This document shows positions 8,512-16,947 of a stretch of DNA of 64,000 bases, in pieces (position 1 is the first letter of the stretch; every line of letters starts with the position of its first letter). The position numbers and the translations under genes were made by a program. The notes beneath the pieces were generated by a model. The model did not search any database. It was given only the letters and a program-made list of their open reading frames with translations, and was not told where the DNA came from. This DNA is from Sinorhizobium numidicum (lineage in GTDB: Bacteria > Pseudomonadota > Alphaproteobacteria > Rhizobiales > Rhizobiaceae), in NCBI RefSeq assembly GCF_029892045.1, contig NZ_CP120367.1, forward strand, positions 1,736,001 through 1,800,000, given 5' to 3'.

Positions 8512-8604
8512 CTGCGTGGTTCCTAAATCGGAGCCGATTTAAGGACCACGCAGCAATTCAAACCACTGCCGCGCCTTTGTGCGCCTGAAAAGACGCGCGG
8601 CGCT
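8512..8604 (-). repeat. RIME1-like two-hairpin repeat, copy A
   Basis: First hairpin CTGCGTGGT...AAATCGG/CCGATTT...ACCACGCAG (8512-8553), then the linker GCAATTCAAA, then a second hairpin of type GCGCC...GTGCGCCTGAAAAGACGCGCGGCGC. The same two-hairpin plan recurs at 31411, 32244, 44811 and 56078. Orientation here is the reverse of copies at 31411, 32244 and 56078. Confidence 0.8.
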
Positions 8605-8638
8605 ATGCGCCAACGGCAATGAATACCGTCCTTGCGCG

Positions 8639-8851
8639 TTACTCTTCGATGCGGAATCCGACTTTCATCACGACCTGATAGTGCGCCACTGCACCATTGA
8701 CGATTTGTCCGCGAATTTGATCGACTTCAAACCAGTCGAGGTTACGCGTGGTCTTGGAGGCTCGTGATATCGCCGTTTCGATGGCCTCGTTAATCGAGTT
8801 CGGCGAACTTCCGATCAGCTCGATTTTCTTGTAGACGTGCCCGCTCACCAT
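8639..8851 (-). CDS. Dodecin family flavin-binding protein
   Basis: 70 residues, the normal dodecin length. The sequence MVSGHVYKKIELIGSSPNSINEAIETAISRASKTTRNLDWFEV shows the conserved KxIELxGTS-like strand, the helix with AI--A---A--T, and the L-WFEV strand whose Trp stacks on riboflavin or FMN in known dodecins. Dodecins form hollow dodecamers that store or buffer flavins in the cytoplasm. The C-terminal strand (GQIVNGAVAHYQVVMKVGFRIE) is complete. ATG at 8851 follows AGGAGGAT. Single gene. Confidence 0.93.
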   Translation of the reverse strand: MVSGHVYKKIELIGSSPNSINEAIETAISRASKTTRNLDWFEVDQIRGQIVNGAVAHYQVVMKVGFRIEE

Positions 8852-9111
8852 ATCCTCCTGAAAGGTTCTGATTGATCTTGGGTCTAAAAATCGCCTCGCT
8901 TGGATGGCGATAACTGTCGCAGTTCAACAGCGATGACTTCGCACCATCGCCGTCAGGCGATCATGCGCCCCTTCGTTTGGAACCGCCAGCCGAGGCATGC
9001 GAAATCGCTGTGATGCCGACAAAACGCGTCGAAGAATCGAAAATGCAATTCACGGCGACGCCGGCGAAAGCTATAGCGCTTCCTATTCGATGAGCAGCAT
9101 TGGACCCTCTC

Positions 9112-10344
9112 ATGACCGACACTGTTACCGACCGCTTCCTTCGTTACGTCGTCATCGACACCCAATCGGATCCCAGATCATCAACACAGCCCTCCACCGA
9201 GAAGCAGAAGAACCTAGGCCGCATGCTCGTCCAGGAGTTGCTTGCAATCGGTTTGTCTGATGCCCATCTCGACGAGCACGGCTACGTCTATGCGACCATT
9301 CCGTCCAATGTCGACAAGCCGGTACCGGTCATTTGCTTTTGCTCGCACATGGATACCGCACCCGACTTCACCGGAACGGACGTCAAGCCAAAGGTGGTGC
9401 GGAACTACGGCGGCGGCGACATCAGGCTTTCGGGCGATCCGCAACAGATCATTCGCGTCAGGGACAATCCGGCACTCCGTGACCAAATCGGCAACGACAT
9501 CATCACGACCGACGGTACGACGCTGCTTGGCGCCGACGACAAGGCCGGCATTGCCGAAATCATCACGGCGGCGCAGATCCTGATCGCCAATCCGGACATC
9601 AAGCATGGGACAATCAGGCTCCTGTTTACCACGGACGAGGAAATCGGGCGTGGAGTCGACAAGGTCGACCTGGCAAAGCTCGGGGCGCAGTTCGCCTATA
9701 CCGTCGATGGCGAAACGGCCGGTCATATCGAGGATGAGACATTCTCGGCCGACAGCGTCGAGATCTCCCTTCAAGGCGTCGCGATCCATCCCGGCTTTGC
9801 CAAGGGAAAAATGGAGAACGCCATCAAGATCGCCGGCGAGATCATCGCCCGTTTGCCAAAGGACATGGCGCCGGAGACGACAGAAGGAAGAGACGGATTC
9901 GTTCATCCGACCGGCGTGACCGGGTCGATGGAGAAGGCGATCCTCAGTTTTATCGTCCGAGACTTCAGCGATGACGGGCTTGCCGCGAAGGAAGCACTGC
10001 TTGAATCTATCGTGAAGGCTGTCATGACCGACTATTCTGGCTCCACCTTTACATTCGAGGTCAAGGAGCAGTATCGCAACATGAAGACCGTGCTCGACCG
10101 TTATCCGGATATCGTCGACAATGCCATCGAGGCAGTCCGACGCGCCGGCATGCTGCCGGTACGCGGCAGCATCCGGGGCGGCACCGACGGATCGCGGCTT
10201 TCGTTCATGGGCCTGCCCTGTGCCAATATCTTCGCCGGCGGACATGCGTTCCATTCGCCGCTCGAATGGATCAGCCGGCAGGATATGGAGAAGGCCGTGA
10301 CCACGCTCGTCGAACTGGCAAAAATTTGGCAGGAGCGCGCTTAG
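9112..10344 (+). CDS. pepT: Peptidase T (tripeptide aminopeptidase)
   Basis: 410 residues, usual length of PepT (M20B). Two-zinc site residues are visible: His in FCSHMDTAPD, Asp in LLGADDKAGIAEI, the catalytic Glu pair in TTDEEIGRG, Asp in YTVDGETAG and His in NIFAGGHAFHSPLEW. It removes the N-terminal residue from tripeptides in the cytoplasm. The ATG at 9112 gives MTDTVTDRFLRYVVIDTQSD, the standard start for the family. A long open frame on the opposite strand is only a shadow. The downstream gene at 10440 is separated by 95 bases and probably has its own promoter. Confidence 0.96.
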   Translation: MTDTVTDRFLRYVVIDTQSDPRSSTQPSTEKQKNLGRMLVQELLAIGLSDAHLDEHGYVYATIPSNVDKPVPVICFCSHMDTAPDFTGTDVKPKVVRNYGGGDIRLSGDPQQIIRVRDNPALRDQIGNDIITTDGTTLLGADDKAGIAEIITAAQILIANPDIKHGTIRLLFTTDEEIGRGVDKVDLAKLGAQFAYTVDGETAGHIEDETFSADSVEISLQGVAIHPGFAKGKMENAIKIAGEIIARLPKDMAPETTEGRDGFVHPTGVTGSMEKAILSFIVRDFSDDGLAAKEALLESIVKAVMTDYSGSTFTFEVKEQYRNMKTVLDRYPDIVDNAIEAVRRAGMLPVRGSIRGGTDGSRLSFMGLPCANIFAGGHAFHSPLEWISRQDMEKAVTTLVELAKIWQERA

Positions 10345-10387
10345 GCGAAACGCGCTCGGGACGCTTTTCAGCGCGGCGCGGCAGGAG

Positions 10388-10412
10388 GGAACAAATTGCC
10401 GGCATGGGCTTT
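10388..10412 (+). promoter_or_regulatory. Possible RpoE2/EcfG-type promoter
   Basis: GGAAC at 10388-10392, 18 bases, then TT at 10411. It fits the GGAAC-N18/19-TT pattern and lies 28 bases before the ATG of the small acidic protein. Confidence 0.4.
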
Positions 10413-10439
10413 CCTCACATAGCAAAGAGGAAAGGGACA

Positions 10440-10703
10440 ATGGCAAAGAGCAAGCTAAAAGAACTCAGCCGCAGATCGCCGGACCCGGCCGGCGAAGACA
10501 TCGTCGCATCTGCGGAGAATGTGCCCGATAGCGATGATCCGAAGCCCGTGGATCAAGGCCGCGTGCCGCCAGTCCGCAGCAGAGATGAGGCGAACATCGA
10601 TAGCGACGAAGCCCTTCCAAATGATCGGGAGGAGAGATCCATCGCCGATGATCCGTCACGCGAAGAGACACGCTTTGGCGAAGTGAAGCCGCCGAAACCG
10701 TGA
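10440..10703 (+). CDS. Small hydrophilic, probably disordered protein
   Basis: 87 residues, beginning MAKSKLKELSRRSPDPAGEDIVAS and rich in Asp, Glu, Arg and Pro with almost no hydrophobic core. It looks intrinsically disordered. No signal peptide or known domain. ATG follows AGAGGAAAGGG. A candidate general-stress promoter upstream hints at a stress role, by inference only. No recognised function. Confidence 0.6.
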   Translation: MAKSKLKELSRRSPDPAGEDIVASAENVPDSDDPKPVDQGRVPPVRSRDEANIDSDEALPNDREERSIADDPSREETRFGEVKPPKP

Positions 10704-10889
10704 TGCGGAAACCGCTCACCAGGAGCAGATCCCTTACCGAAAGCGGGTTTCCGCCTCTGGTCACGCCGGCTTCGCTATTGGTCGCCGACGTCCGCGCTGC
10801 TTCTTTTACCCAAGCCGTCGCCAAACGGCGTCACTTGAGGGCCTCATCGATTACGTCAGCACTCACGCACTTAAACGGTATCGCAGCGC

Positions 10890-12848
10890 TCATTGCTCGT
10901 TGGCATGGGCGCCATGCGCATGAATGATGGTCTGCGCTTCCTTGCCGTAGAGTTCCTCGAAATGATCGAAAGTCTTGGAAAAATAGCCAATCCCTTGCGT
11001 TGCGGATCTGAGCGTCCGCGCCAGATCATCCAGCACGCTACCGGGGAGGAGCGCGCGGAAGATGTCCCATCCCTTCGCAGCCTCATCCCGGTCGAAGCCG
11101 AGTACCTGGCCCTTAAGGGTCGATACGATTGGCACAAGGCTGCCGGAATAAATCGACGGAACATGGATCTCGACACGGAAGATGGGTTGCATCAAAACCG
11201 AGGAGGCCTGCGAAAGAGCCTGTCGCACGCCGAGTTTCCCAGCCGTTCGAAAGGCGTATTCGGAACTGTCGACGGAATGATGCTGGCCATCGGTCAGCGT
11301 CACGCCGACATCGATAACCTGAAATCCCAAGGGACCCTTTTGCATCGCCTCGCGGGCACCGGTTTCGACGGCCGGTATGAAATTCCGCGGAACCGCGCCG
11401 CCTTTGACCGTTTCGGCGAACGAGAAGCCTTCGCCCCGCCCGTTCGGGTGGACCGTCAGTTTGACGTCCGCGAACTGACCCGCGCCGCCCGTCTGCTTGC
11501 GATGGCGATAGTGAACGTCCGACGATTTCGATATGGTCTCTCGGTAGACAGGGCTCGGTGGTCGCTCGGTGACCTCAACGTGGAAGACCTCAAACAGTGT
11601 CTTGCAAAGATCGCGCAAGTGCACCGGACCCTGGGCGCAGACAAGCTGCGCGCCAGTTCCCTCCTCCTGCATGACCTTCAGACCGCGATCCGTTTCGGAT
11701 AGTTTCGCGAGTGTTTCGGAGAGCTTCGTCTCGTCGCGCTCGCTTTCCGGCACGAGGATCCGCTCAAGCATCGGCGTCGGCGGCGTGATCCACGCGGGCG
11801 GCGCGACCGCGGCATTGGCCGTCAGGAGAGACGGGACCGCGAGATGATCGGATTTGACTGCCGCAACGACCTGCCCCGGCACCGGTGCACCTGTTGCCGG
11901 ACGCCCGGTAGCAGCATCCTGGAGCGACCCCAGGTTGGCGCCAGCCAACGTAGCCCCCTGCTTTACGCCGTTCTGTAGGGCGCGAAGCAGAACCGTCTTA
12001 CCGATATTCTGGCGATAATGAGCATGAAAACTGACGGCCGCCAGCGAGGCGTCATCGATACCGGCGGCCGCGGCAAGGCGTTTTCGGAGCGCATCGACGC
12101 GCGGTGCGTCATGGCGAAGGGCCTTCATCAATCTTAAAATGCCGTTGCTGTGGCTTGCTGCACCGAAAAGCACCGGGATGATCTTGTTTTCGTTCAAGAC
12201 CCGCGTCGAGATCTTGTAGATGGCATCGCTGGTCGGTTCGCGGTCCTCGATGAGCTCCTCCAATAGCCAGTCGTCGAACTCCGAAAGATGCTCCAAGAGT
12301 TCCGTGCGCGCCTCGTGCTCGCGCTCCATCGCGCTCGCCGGGATTTCGAATAACGCGGATGTCTGACCCTCCCGATAGCGCCAGGCGCGCTCCGAGATCA
12401 GGTCGCAACTGCCGATGATCTTGTCGCCTTCCCGGATCGGAATCTGCCGGATGACCAGTGGACGGGTTGAATAGTCCTGAAGGGCGGCCACGACGTCCCT
12501 TAGCCGCCCTCGTGGCTCGTCTATGCGGTTTACGAACAGGATGCAGGGCGTGCCGGAGGCCTCGATCGCGCGCAGATAAGGCGCGGCAAGAACCGCCTCG
12601 TCTAAAACTGGCGAAACGCAGAGCACGCAGGCATCGCTGGCGAGAAGCGCGTTCTGTGCATGCGGGAGTGCCTCGGTATTTCCGGCCATATCGAGCGCGC
12701 ACCAGGCTTCACCGCCGAATTCAAATTCGGTGACGCATAATCCATATGGAGAAACTGATTTTTTAGGCTCGCCCTCCAGCGAACCCAACCTTTCCACGAG
12801 CGTGGATTTTCCGATCTGCGAAGGACCAAGTACCGTAAAGCAGCGCAT
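10890..12848 (-). CDS. Elongation factor G-like protein (EF-G2 type)
   Basis: 652 residues with all five EF-G domains but shorter than true EF-G (about 700). Domain order is a G domain (about 1-255), domain II (about 260-350), III (about 375-445), IV with SPVYRETISK...QTGGAGQFADV (about 450-560) and V to the end. The G1 loop is GPSQIGKST and G4 is VNRID. The switch-I RGITI motif is absent and G3 reads DMAGN in place of DTPGH, so the His that activates hydrolysis in EF-G is missing. ATG at 12848 follows GGGAGGAACGCCG; an in-frame TTG lies 21 bases upstream. Likely role is ribosome-related but not ordinary translocation. Confidence 0.88.
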   Translation of the reverse strand: MRCFTVLGPSQIGKSTLVERLGSLEGEPKKSVSPYGLCVTEFEFGGEAWCALDMAGNTEALPHAQNALLASDACVLCVSPVLDEAVLAAPYLRAIEASGTPCILFVNRIDEPRGRLRDVVAALQDYSTRPLVIRQIPIREGDKIIGSCDLISERAWRYREGQTSALFEIPASAMEREHEARTELLEHLSEFDDWLLEELIEDREPTSDAIYKISTRVLNENKIIPVLFGAASHSNGILRLMKALRHDAPRVDALRKRLAAAAGIDDASLAAVSFHAHYRQNIGKTVLLRALQNGVKQGATLAGANLGSLQDAATGRPATGAPVPGQVVAAVKSDHLAVPSLLTANAAVAPPAWITPPTPMLERILVPESERDETKLSETLAKLSETDRGLKVMQEEGTGAQLVCAQGPVHLRDLCKTLFEVFHVEVTERPPSPVYRETISKSSDVHYRHRKQTGGAGQFADVKLTVHPNGRGEGFSFAETVKGGAVPRNFIPAVETGAREAMQKGPLGFQVIDVGVTLTDGQHHSVDSSEYAFRTAGKLGVRQALSQASSVLMQPIFRVEIHVPSIYSGSLVPIVSTLKGQVLGFDRDEAAKGWDIFRALLPGSVLDDLARTLRSATQGIGYFSKTFDHFEELYGKEAQTIIHAHGAHANEQ

Positions 12849-13029
12849 CGGCGTTCCTCCCTCTGCCAAGATGACACGTCCCTACCCTACCACCAAGATG
12901 CCCCTCCTGCATGGGTCCTTCAATCGGAACCGATTTAAGGCGCTGTCGGTAGCGCAAAGCGCCAGTGATTTTTTTGTTTTCTCGCGGCCACGTTTCCCTT
13001 GTGCGGAAGACAAGGACTTTTTTCGAAGC

Positions 13030-13045
13030 GTCGGAACCGACGGCT
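13030..13045 (-). terminator. Short hairpin between hutC and the EF-G-like gene
   Basis: CGTCGG AA CCGACG (6-bp stem) is followed on the minus strand by a run of T with interruptions. It would end hutC transcription. The same intergenic stretch (12849-13074) contains an isolated RIME-like arm, AATCGGAACCGATTTAAGG, near 12924-12943. Confidence 0.4.
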
Positions 13046-13074
13046 TTCGTGCAGTTGTGTGCGCGCAACGCAGT

Positions 13075-13782
13075 TTATCCCATCGAACTCGGCGCAAATT
13101 CGGCAACCAGCTCGTGGCGGTCGCCAGGATAGGTCAGCCGCACGCTCGTGACCGGTGCGCCGCCGCTCCATGTCCTCCGGTCGATCACGAGACAAGGTGC
13201 TCCGACACCAATGCCCAGCGCGTGGGCCGCCTGACGGCTTGCCGCCACGGCTCTGATCCGGTGTTCGGCGGTACTCCAGGGCACTTTGCCGAGCAGCCAT
13301 GATCCTGGCGCGACGATGTCAAAGGGCTCCGCTTCGGCTTCCGGCACCGCCGAAAGGCTGATCAACCGCTCTTCAAGACAAAAGCCCCGGCCGCCGGCAA
13401 AATGGCGGCAGGTGATGTCGAGAAGCCTCGATGACTTTGGCAGATCGATGCGTCCGGAATCGCCGGCGCCAACTTTGCGGACCGTTCGAGCGTCAAGGCG
13501 ATAGATGTAATCAAGGCCGAGCGACTGCACCTCGAGCTTCACGTCGTGAATCGCCATCACCGCAGATTGGACCTGCGGAAAGGTGACGTAGCTGCCGGAT
13601 TTGCGCCGACGCTCGATCAATCCGCGCTTGACGAGTTCGGAAAGCGCCTTGTTCACGGTCATGCGGGAGCAGCCATATTGCTCCGTCAGTTCATGCTCGA
13701 AGGGAATTCGGTAGCCTGGAGGCCAATCGCCCGAAAGGATATGGCCCTCGACCTCGCTCAGAATTCTCTGATGCAGCGACAG
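13075..13782 (-). CDS. hutC: GntR-family regulator, HutC/UTRA type; start codon unusual
   Basis: The open frame holds a winged-helix GntR domain (LSLHQRILSEVEGHILSGDWPPGYRIPFEHELTEQYGCSRMTVNKALSELVKRGLIERRRKSGSYVT) and a UTRA effector domain ending ELVAEFAPSSMG. It resembles HutC, the urocanate-responsive repressor of histidine use, though no hut genes lie here. The frame is open back to a stop at 13864-13866, but there is no ATG, GTG or TTG before the ATG at 13662, which lies inside the DNA-binding helix. A CTG at 13780-13782 follows AGGAG by six bases and is placed here as a tentative start. Either a rare start is used or the 5' end is damaged. Confidence 0.7.
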   Translation of the reverse strand: MSLHQRILSEVEGHILSGDWPPGYRIPFEHELTEQYGCSRMTVNKALSELVKRGLIERRRKSGSYVTFPQVQSAVMAIHDVKLEVQSLGLDYIYRLDARTVRKVGAGDSGRIDLPKSSRLLDITCRHFAGGRGFCLEERLISLSAVPEAEAEPFDIVAPGSWLLGKVPWSTAEHRIRAVAASRQAAHALGIGVGAPCLVIDRRTWSGGAPVTSVRLTYPGDRHELVAEFAPSSMG

Positions 13783-14381
13783 CGGCTGCTCCTGTCGGTT
13801 TTCCTCTTTGGAAGGATGATTGTTGGAAATGGCGGGATCCTCGCTGATAACCTGGCCCGTAGCTTACCCATTTCCATCCACGGCGACAGCCCTCGTGCCG
13901 GCAGCTCAGGGATTTCCATGACGATGAATGCCGTCGAAATCGATTCGCCCGCTTGGACGCCTGCGCGTGAAGCATCTTTTTCTCAATAAATGAGATACCA
14001 GGGCGTCAGAAAGGCGCGTGCCCATTCCTGCTCGCGCTCGTGTTCGCCGTTTTCCGCTAAATCCTGCGCCGACGAAGGCCAAGGGTCATGTCACCAAGGC
14101 AGAACATTCCGTACCCTTCTCCCTCTTGGCTCTCTCGAACACAATCTTGCCGTGATCGGGCTCGCAGGCAATAGTCTACCATTTTTATGTGCTAATTGTC
14201 GGTTTTAAATCCCTGCATTGTCGTTATGCTTCTGGCTCCTTTCGCCGCCATCCGCAGCCGCTGGTGCGAGCGCATCTGAGAAGACGCACGGCATTGTAGT
14301 GTAGTGGCGCTCGTCTGCCGCTGCGCTCTCCCCTTGCCTTCGCTGCTCCGAAGCCTCCCCGAGCAACGGAGCGCTATTCGG

Positions 14382-14397
14382 GTTGTCCGCGGACAAC
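14382..14397. promoter_or_regulatory. parS-like palindrome, type 1, copy 1
   Basis: GTTGTCCGCGGACAAC is a perfect 16-bp palindrome of the form GTTNNNNGCNNNNAAC, the pattern known for repABC plasmid centromeres bound by RepB. It lies upstream of repA. Confidence 0.8.
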
Positions 14398-14420
14398 CGC
14401 TTCACAATCGCACACAGACA

Positions 14421-14436
14421 GTTGTCCGCGGACAAC
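14421..14436. promoter_or_regulatory. parS-like palindrome, type 1, copy 2
   Basis: Second copy of GTTGTCCGCGGACAAC, 39 bases after the first. The paired arrangement directly upstream of repA makes this the best candidate for the partition site of the local RepB. Confidence 0.8.
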
Positions 14437-14506
14437 TGTCAACACGAGTCAGGTAACTTGCGACCTGCGAGTGGCATAAAGGGACTTTTTGTTAAGCGTT
14501 TGTAAA

Positions 14507-14543
14507 TTGGCAACGAATCGGCGCATAGTATATCTGCGCAGAT
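14507..14543 (+). promoter_or_regulatory. Candidate repA promoter and operator
   Basis: TTGGCA (14507-14512), 16 bases, TATATC (14529-14534). The -10 region overlaps the perfect palindrome ATCTGCGCAGAT (14532-14543), a plausible RepA autoregulatory site; a second TGCGCAG lies at 14564-14570. The remaining stretch 13867-14500 shows no supported gene. Confidence 0.5.
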
Positions 14544-14586
14544 CGGTTCTGATTGCCCACTTTTGCGCAGTTTTTTGGAGACGGGG

Positions 14587-15783
14587 ATGTTGCAGCAGAG
14601 AATCCAGGGTCTTGAGGAGCGGGAACATTTGCCATCCCTGCTGTCTGCTGACGCTCAGGAACTCGCCCATCAACTTCAGGAACACCAGAAGAAAATCTTC
14701 TCTCCAACTGCGCAGAAAACCATGCGGTTGTTCAGTCCGGCGGAGGCGGCCGCCTTCATCGGAATCGGCGAAGGCTATCTGCGCCAGATCGCGTCAGAAG
14801 GCCATGGTCCGCAACCGCTGTCAAATGGCCGGCGCATGTACGCGGTCGAGGACATCGATCGTATCCGCCGGGTCCTTGACGAGGGCGGCAAGACCGGAAA
14901 ATACATTCCGCATCGCCGTGCGGGCGAAAAGCTGCAGGTTGTCTCGGTCATGAATTTCAAGGGCGGGTCGGGCAAGACGACGACCTCGGCCCATCTCTCC
15001 CAATACCTCGCTTTGCGAGGCTATCGCGTACTGGCGGTCGATCTCGACCCCCAGGCTTCGCTGTCGGCGCTCTTCGGTCATCAGCCGGAACTCGACGTAG
15101 GCGAGGCGGAAACGCTTTATGGCGCCATTCGTTACGAGGATCCGCGCCCGGTGGGAGACATCGTTCGCTCGACGTACACGGCCAATCTTCATCTCATCCC
15201 CGGCAACCTCGAACTGATGGAGTTCGAACACGAGACACCGAAGGCGATGATAGATGGCTCTGCGGAAACACTGTTCTTCGCCAGGATCGGCGAGGCGCTT
15301 TCGGAAGTCGAGGGGTTCTACGATATCGTCGTTATCGACTGCCCTCCGCAGCTCGGCTTTCTTACCATGTCGGCGCTCTGCGCAGCCACCTCCGTCCTCA
15401 TCACCGTGCATCCGCAAATGCTCGACGTCATGTCGATGTCCCAGTTTCTATCCATGACGAGCGAACTCATGAGCGTGGTCGAGAAAGCAGGCGGGCGCAC
15501 CAGCTACGACTGGATGCGCTATCTCGTGACGCGCTTCGAGCCGAATGACGGTCCGCAAAGCCAAATGACAGGTTTCATGCGGGCGATCTTCGGCAACCGC
15601 ATGCTTCAGAACGCTATGGTGAAGTCGACCGCAATTTCCGATGCCGGCGTCACCAAGCAGACGCTCTACGAGGTTGAGCGCTCCCAATTCATACGCGGAA
15701 CCTACGACCGAGCAATGGATTCGCTCTCGCTCGTCAATGCGGAGATTGAAGACATGATCCGCAAGGTCTGGGGAAGGAAGTAG
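14587..15783 (+). CDS. repA: RepA, ParA-type partition ATPase
   Basis: 398 residues. The N-terminal part (to about residue 115) is a winged-helix region with FSPAEAAAFIGIGEGYLRQIASEG. The ATPase domain has the deviant Walker A FKGGSGKTTTSAHL near residue 125, Walker A' VLAVDLDPQASL and Walker B VVIDCPPQLGF. RepA drives plasmid segregation with RepB and represses its own operon. ATG at 14587 follows GGAGACGGGG; an in-frame TTG upstream is less likely. repB starts three bases after the stop, so the two are cotranscribed. Confidence 0.96.
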   Translation: MLQQRIQGLEEREHLPSLLSADAQELAHQLQEHQKKIFSPTAQKTMRLFSPAEAAAFIGIGEGYLRQIASEGHGPQPLSNGRRMYAVEDIDRIRRVLDEGGKTGKYIPHRRAGEKLQVVSVMNFKGGSGKTTTSAHLSQYLALRGYRVLAVDLDPQASLSALFGHQPELDVGEAETLYGAIRYEDPRPVGDIVRSTYTANLHLIPGNLELMEFEHETPKAMIDGSAETLFFARIGEALSEVEGFYDIVVIDCPPQLGFLTMSALCAATSVLITVHPQMLDVMSMSQFLSMTSELMSVVEKAGGRTSYDWMRYLVTRFEPNDGPQSQMTGFMRAIFGNRMLQNAMVKSTAISDAGVTKQTLYEVERSQFIRGTYDRAMDSLSLVNAEIEDMIRKVWGRK

Positions 15784-15786
15784 TAG

Positions 15787-16791
15787 ATGGCGCGCAAGAA
15801 CCTGATCGGCATTTCCGACAACCCTGCCCTCCCGATCGATGCGGAGCGCCCGGTCGTTGGTCGCCCGATCGCCGGGTTCGCGCCGAGCCAGCGACCCGGC
15901 GGTGCAGTTGGCGGGATCACGAAATCCCTGTCGAACATTACTCAGAAGGTGGAGCGCGCACAGGAGCTCGAGCGCCAACTTGCCGAAGGTCATGCAATCG
16001 TCGAATTAGAACCGTCGCTGATCGACGCGTCCTTCGTGGTCGACCGGCTTGGCGTCACCGTCGAAGCGCAAGCGGCCCTGGTTCAGCAGATCCGGGACCA
16101 CGGACAACAGGTGCCGATCCTCGTCAGGCCGCACCCGACGGCCAAGGAGCGCTATCAGGTTGCCTATGGCCATCGACGACTTGCGGCGCTCCGCGAGATC
16201 GGCGGCAAGGTCAAGGCCGTCATCCGCAACCTCAGCGACGAACAACTCGTCATCTCGCAGGGGCAGGAAAACAATACCCGCACGGATCTTTCCTTCATCG
16301 AGCGCTCGCTGTTCGCCACACGGCTGGAGGATCGCGGCTTCTCGCGTGAAATCATCATGTCCTCGCTCGGGGTCGACAAGGCGGCACTTTCGAAAATGAT
16401 CACGATCGTGCGCCGATTGCCGGTGGCGGTGATCGAAGCCGTCGGCGCGGCGCCCTCCTTCGGCCGAAGACGCTGGATGGAAATGGCCGATCTTCTCGAG
16501 CGTGATGGCAATCGGCCAAAGGCGCTCGGCTATGCGCAACAGGCCGAGTTTTCAGCGATGGACAGCGATCAACGCTTTGAGAAACTATTCGATTTCCTAA
16601 GCGTCTCCAAGGAGCGCGCAAAGGTTGAGGCCTGGTCTGCACCTGGTACGACACGCACCGTGCGCATCCGCGAGACCGAATCGGAGACGACCCTCGCCTT
16701 CAACAAGAAGGTTGCACCGGGTTTTGGAGATTTCGTGAGGCAGAGACTGGAATCTCTGTACTTCGAATATCAGCAGGAAACAGGAGATTAA
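15787..16791 (+). CDS. repB: RepB, ParB-type centromere-binding protein
   Basis: 334 residues. The N-terminal ParB nuclease-like domain shows LVQQIRDHGQQVPILVRPHP, YQVAYGHRRLAALREIG and the QGQENNTRTDLSFIERS box. The HTH that reads parS follows (GFSREIIMSSLGVDKAALSKMITIVRRLP). RepB binds GTTNNNNGCNNNNAAC palindromes and is moved by RepA. The two type 1 palindromes upstream of repA are the likely targets. Downstream is a 156-base gap to repC that contains the antisense RNA. Confidence 0.96.
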   Translation: MARKNLIGISDNPALPIDAERPVVGRPIAGFAPSQRPGGAVGGITKSLSNITQKVERAQELERQLAEGHAIVELEPSLIDASFVVDRLGVTVEAQAALVQQIRDHGQQVPILVRPHPTAKERYQVAYGHRRLAALREIGGKVKAVIRNLSDEQLVISQGQENNTRTDLSFIERSLFATRLEDRGFSREIIMSSLGVDKAALSKMITIVRRLPVAVIEAVGAAPSFGRRRWMEMADLLERDGNRPKALGYAQQAEFSAMDSDQRFEKLFDFLSVSKERAKVEAWSAPGTTRTVRIRETESETTLAFNKKVAPGFGDFVRQRLESLYFEYQQETGD

Positions 16792-16799
16792 ACAGAGCA

Positions 16800-16853
16800 A
16801 AAGAAAAAGGCTTCCGAACGACTAGCGCTGCGGAAACCCTTCTCTCGTGTAGC
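16800..16853 (-). ncRNA. incA: repABC antisense counter-transcribed RNA (incompatibility RNA)
   Basis: On the minus strand in the repB-repC gap, TTGACA (16883-16888), 17 bases and GATTCT (16860-16865) form a strong promoter. About 15 bases downstream of the likely start comes a terminator hairpin GGTTTCCG...CGGAAGCC (16809-16838) followed by TTTTTCTTTT. The predicted RNA is about 54 bases, the size and place expected for the small RNA that limits RepC synthesis in repABC plasmids. The ends are estimated from the promoter and terminator. Confidence 0.85.
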
Positions 16854-16875
16854 AACTAGAGAATCCCATTTCCGC
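16830..16875 (+). promoter_or_regulatory. repC leader hairpin opposite the antisense RNA
   Basis: GCGGAAA (16830-16836) can pair with TTTCCGC (16869-16875) in the repABC mRNA. In known repABC systems, antisense RNA pairing in this leader switches the mRNA between a structure that hides the repC start and one that exposes it. The fit here is by position and pairing only. Confidence 0.5.
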
Positions 16876-16947
16876 GAATCAGTGTCAAGAGTTTTTGACG
16901 TCGTTTCGGCGAACGGTTTTCTTTTGCCTTGAATAAGGTGAAGAAGA

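Noticed and set aside
9214..10446. 410-codon open frame on the minus strand opposite pepT
   Set aside because: Exact shadow of a conserved gene; no domain pattern in its translation.
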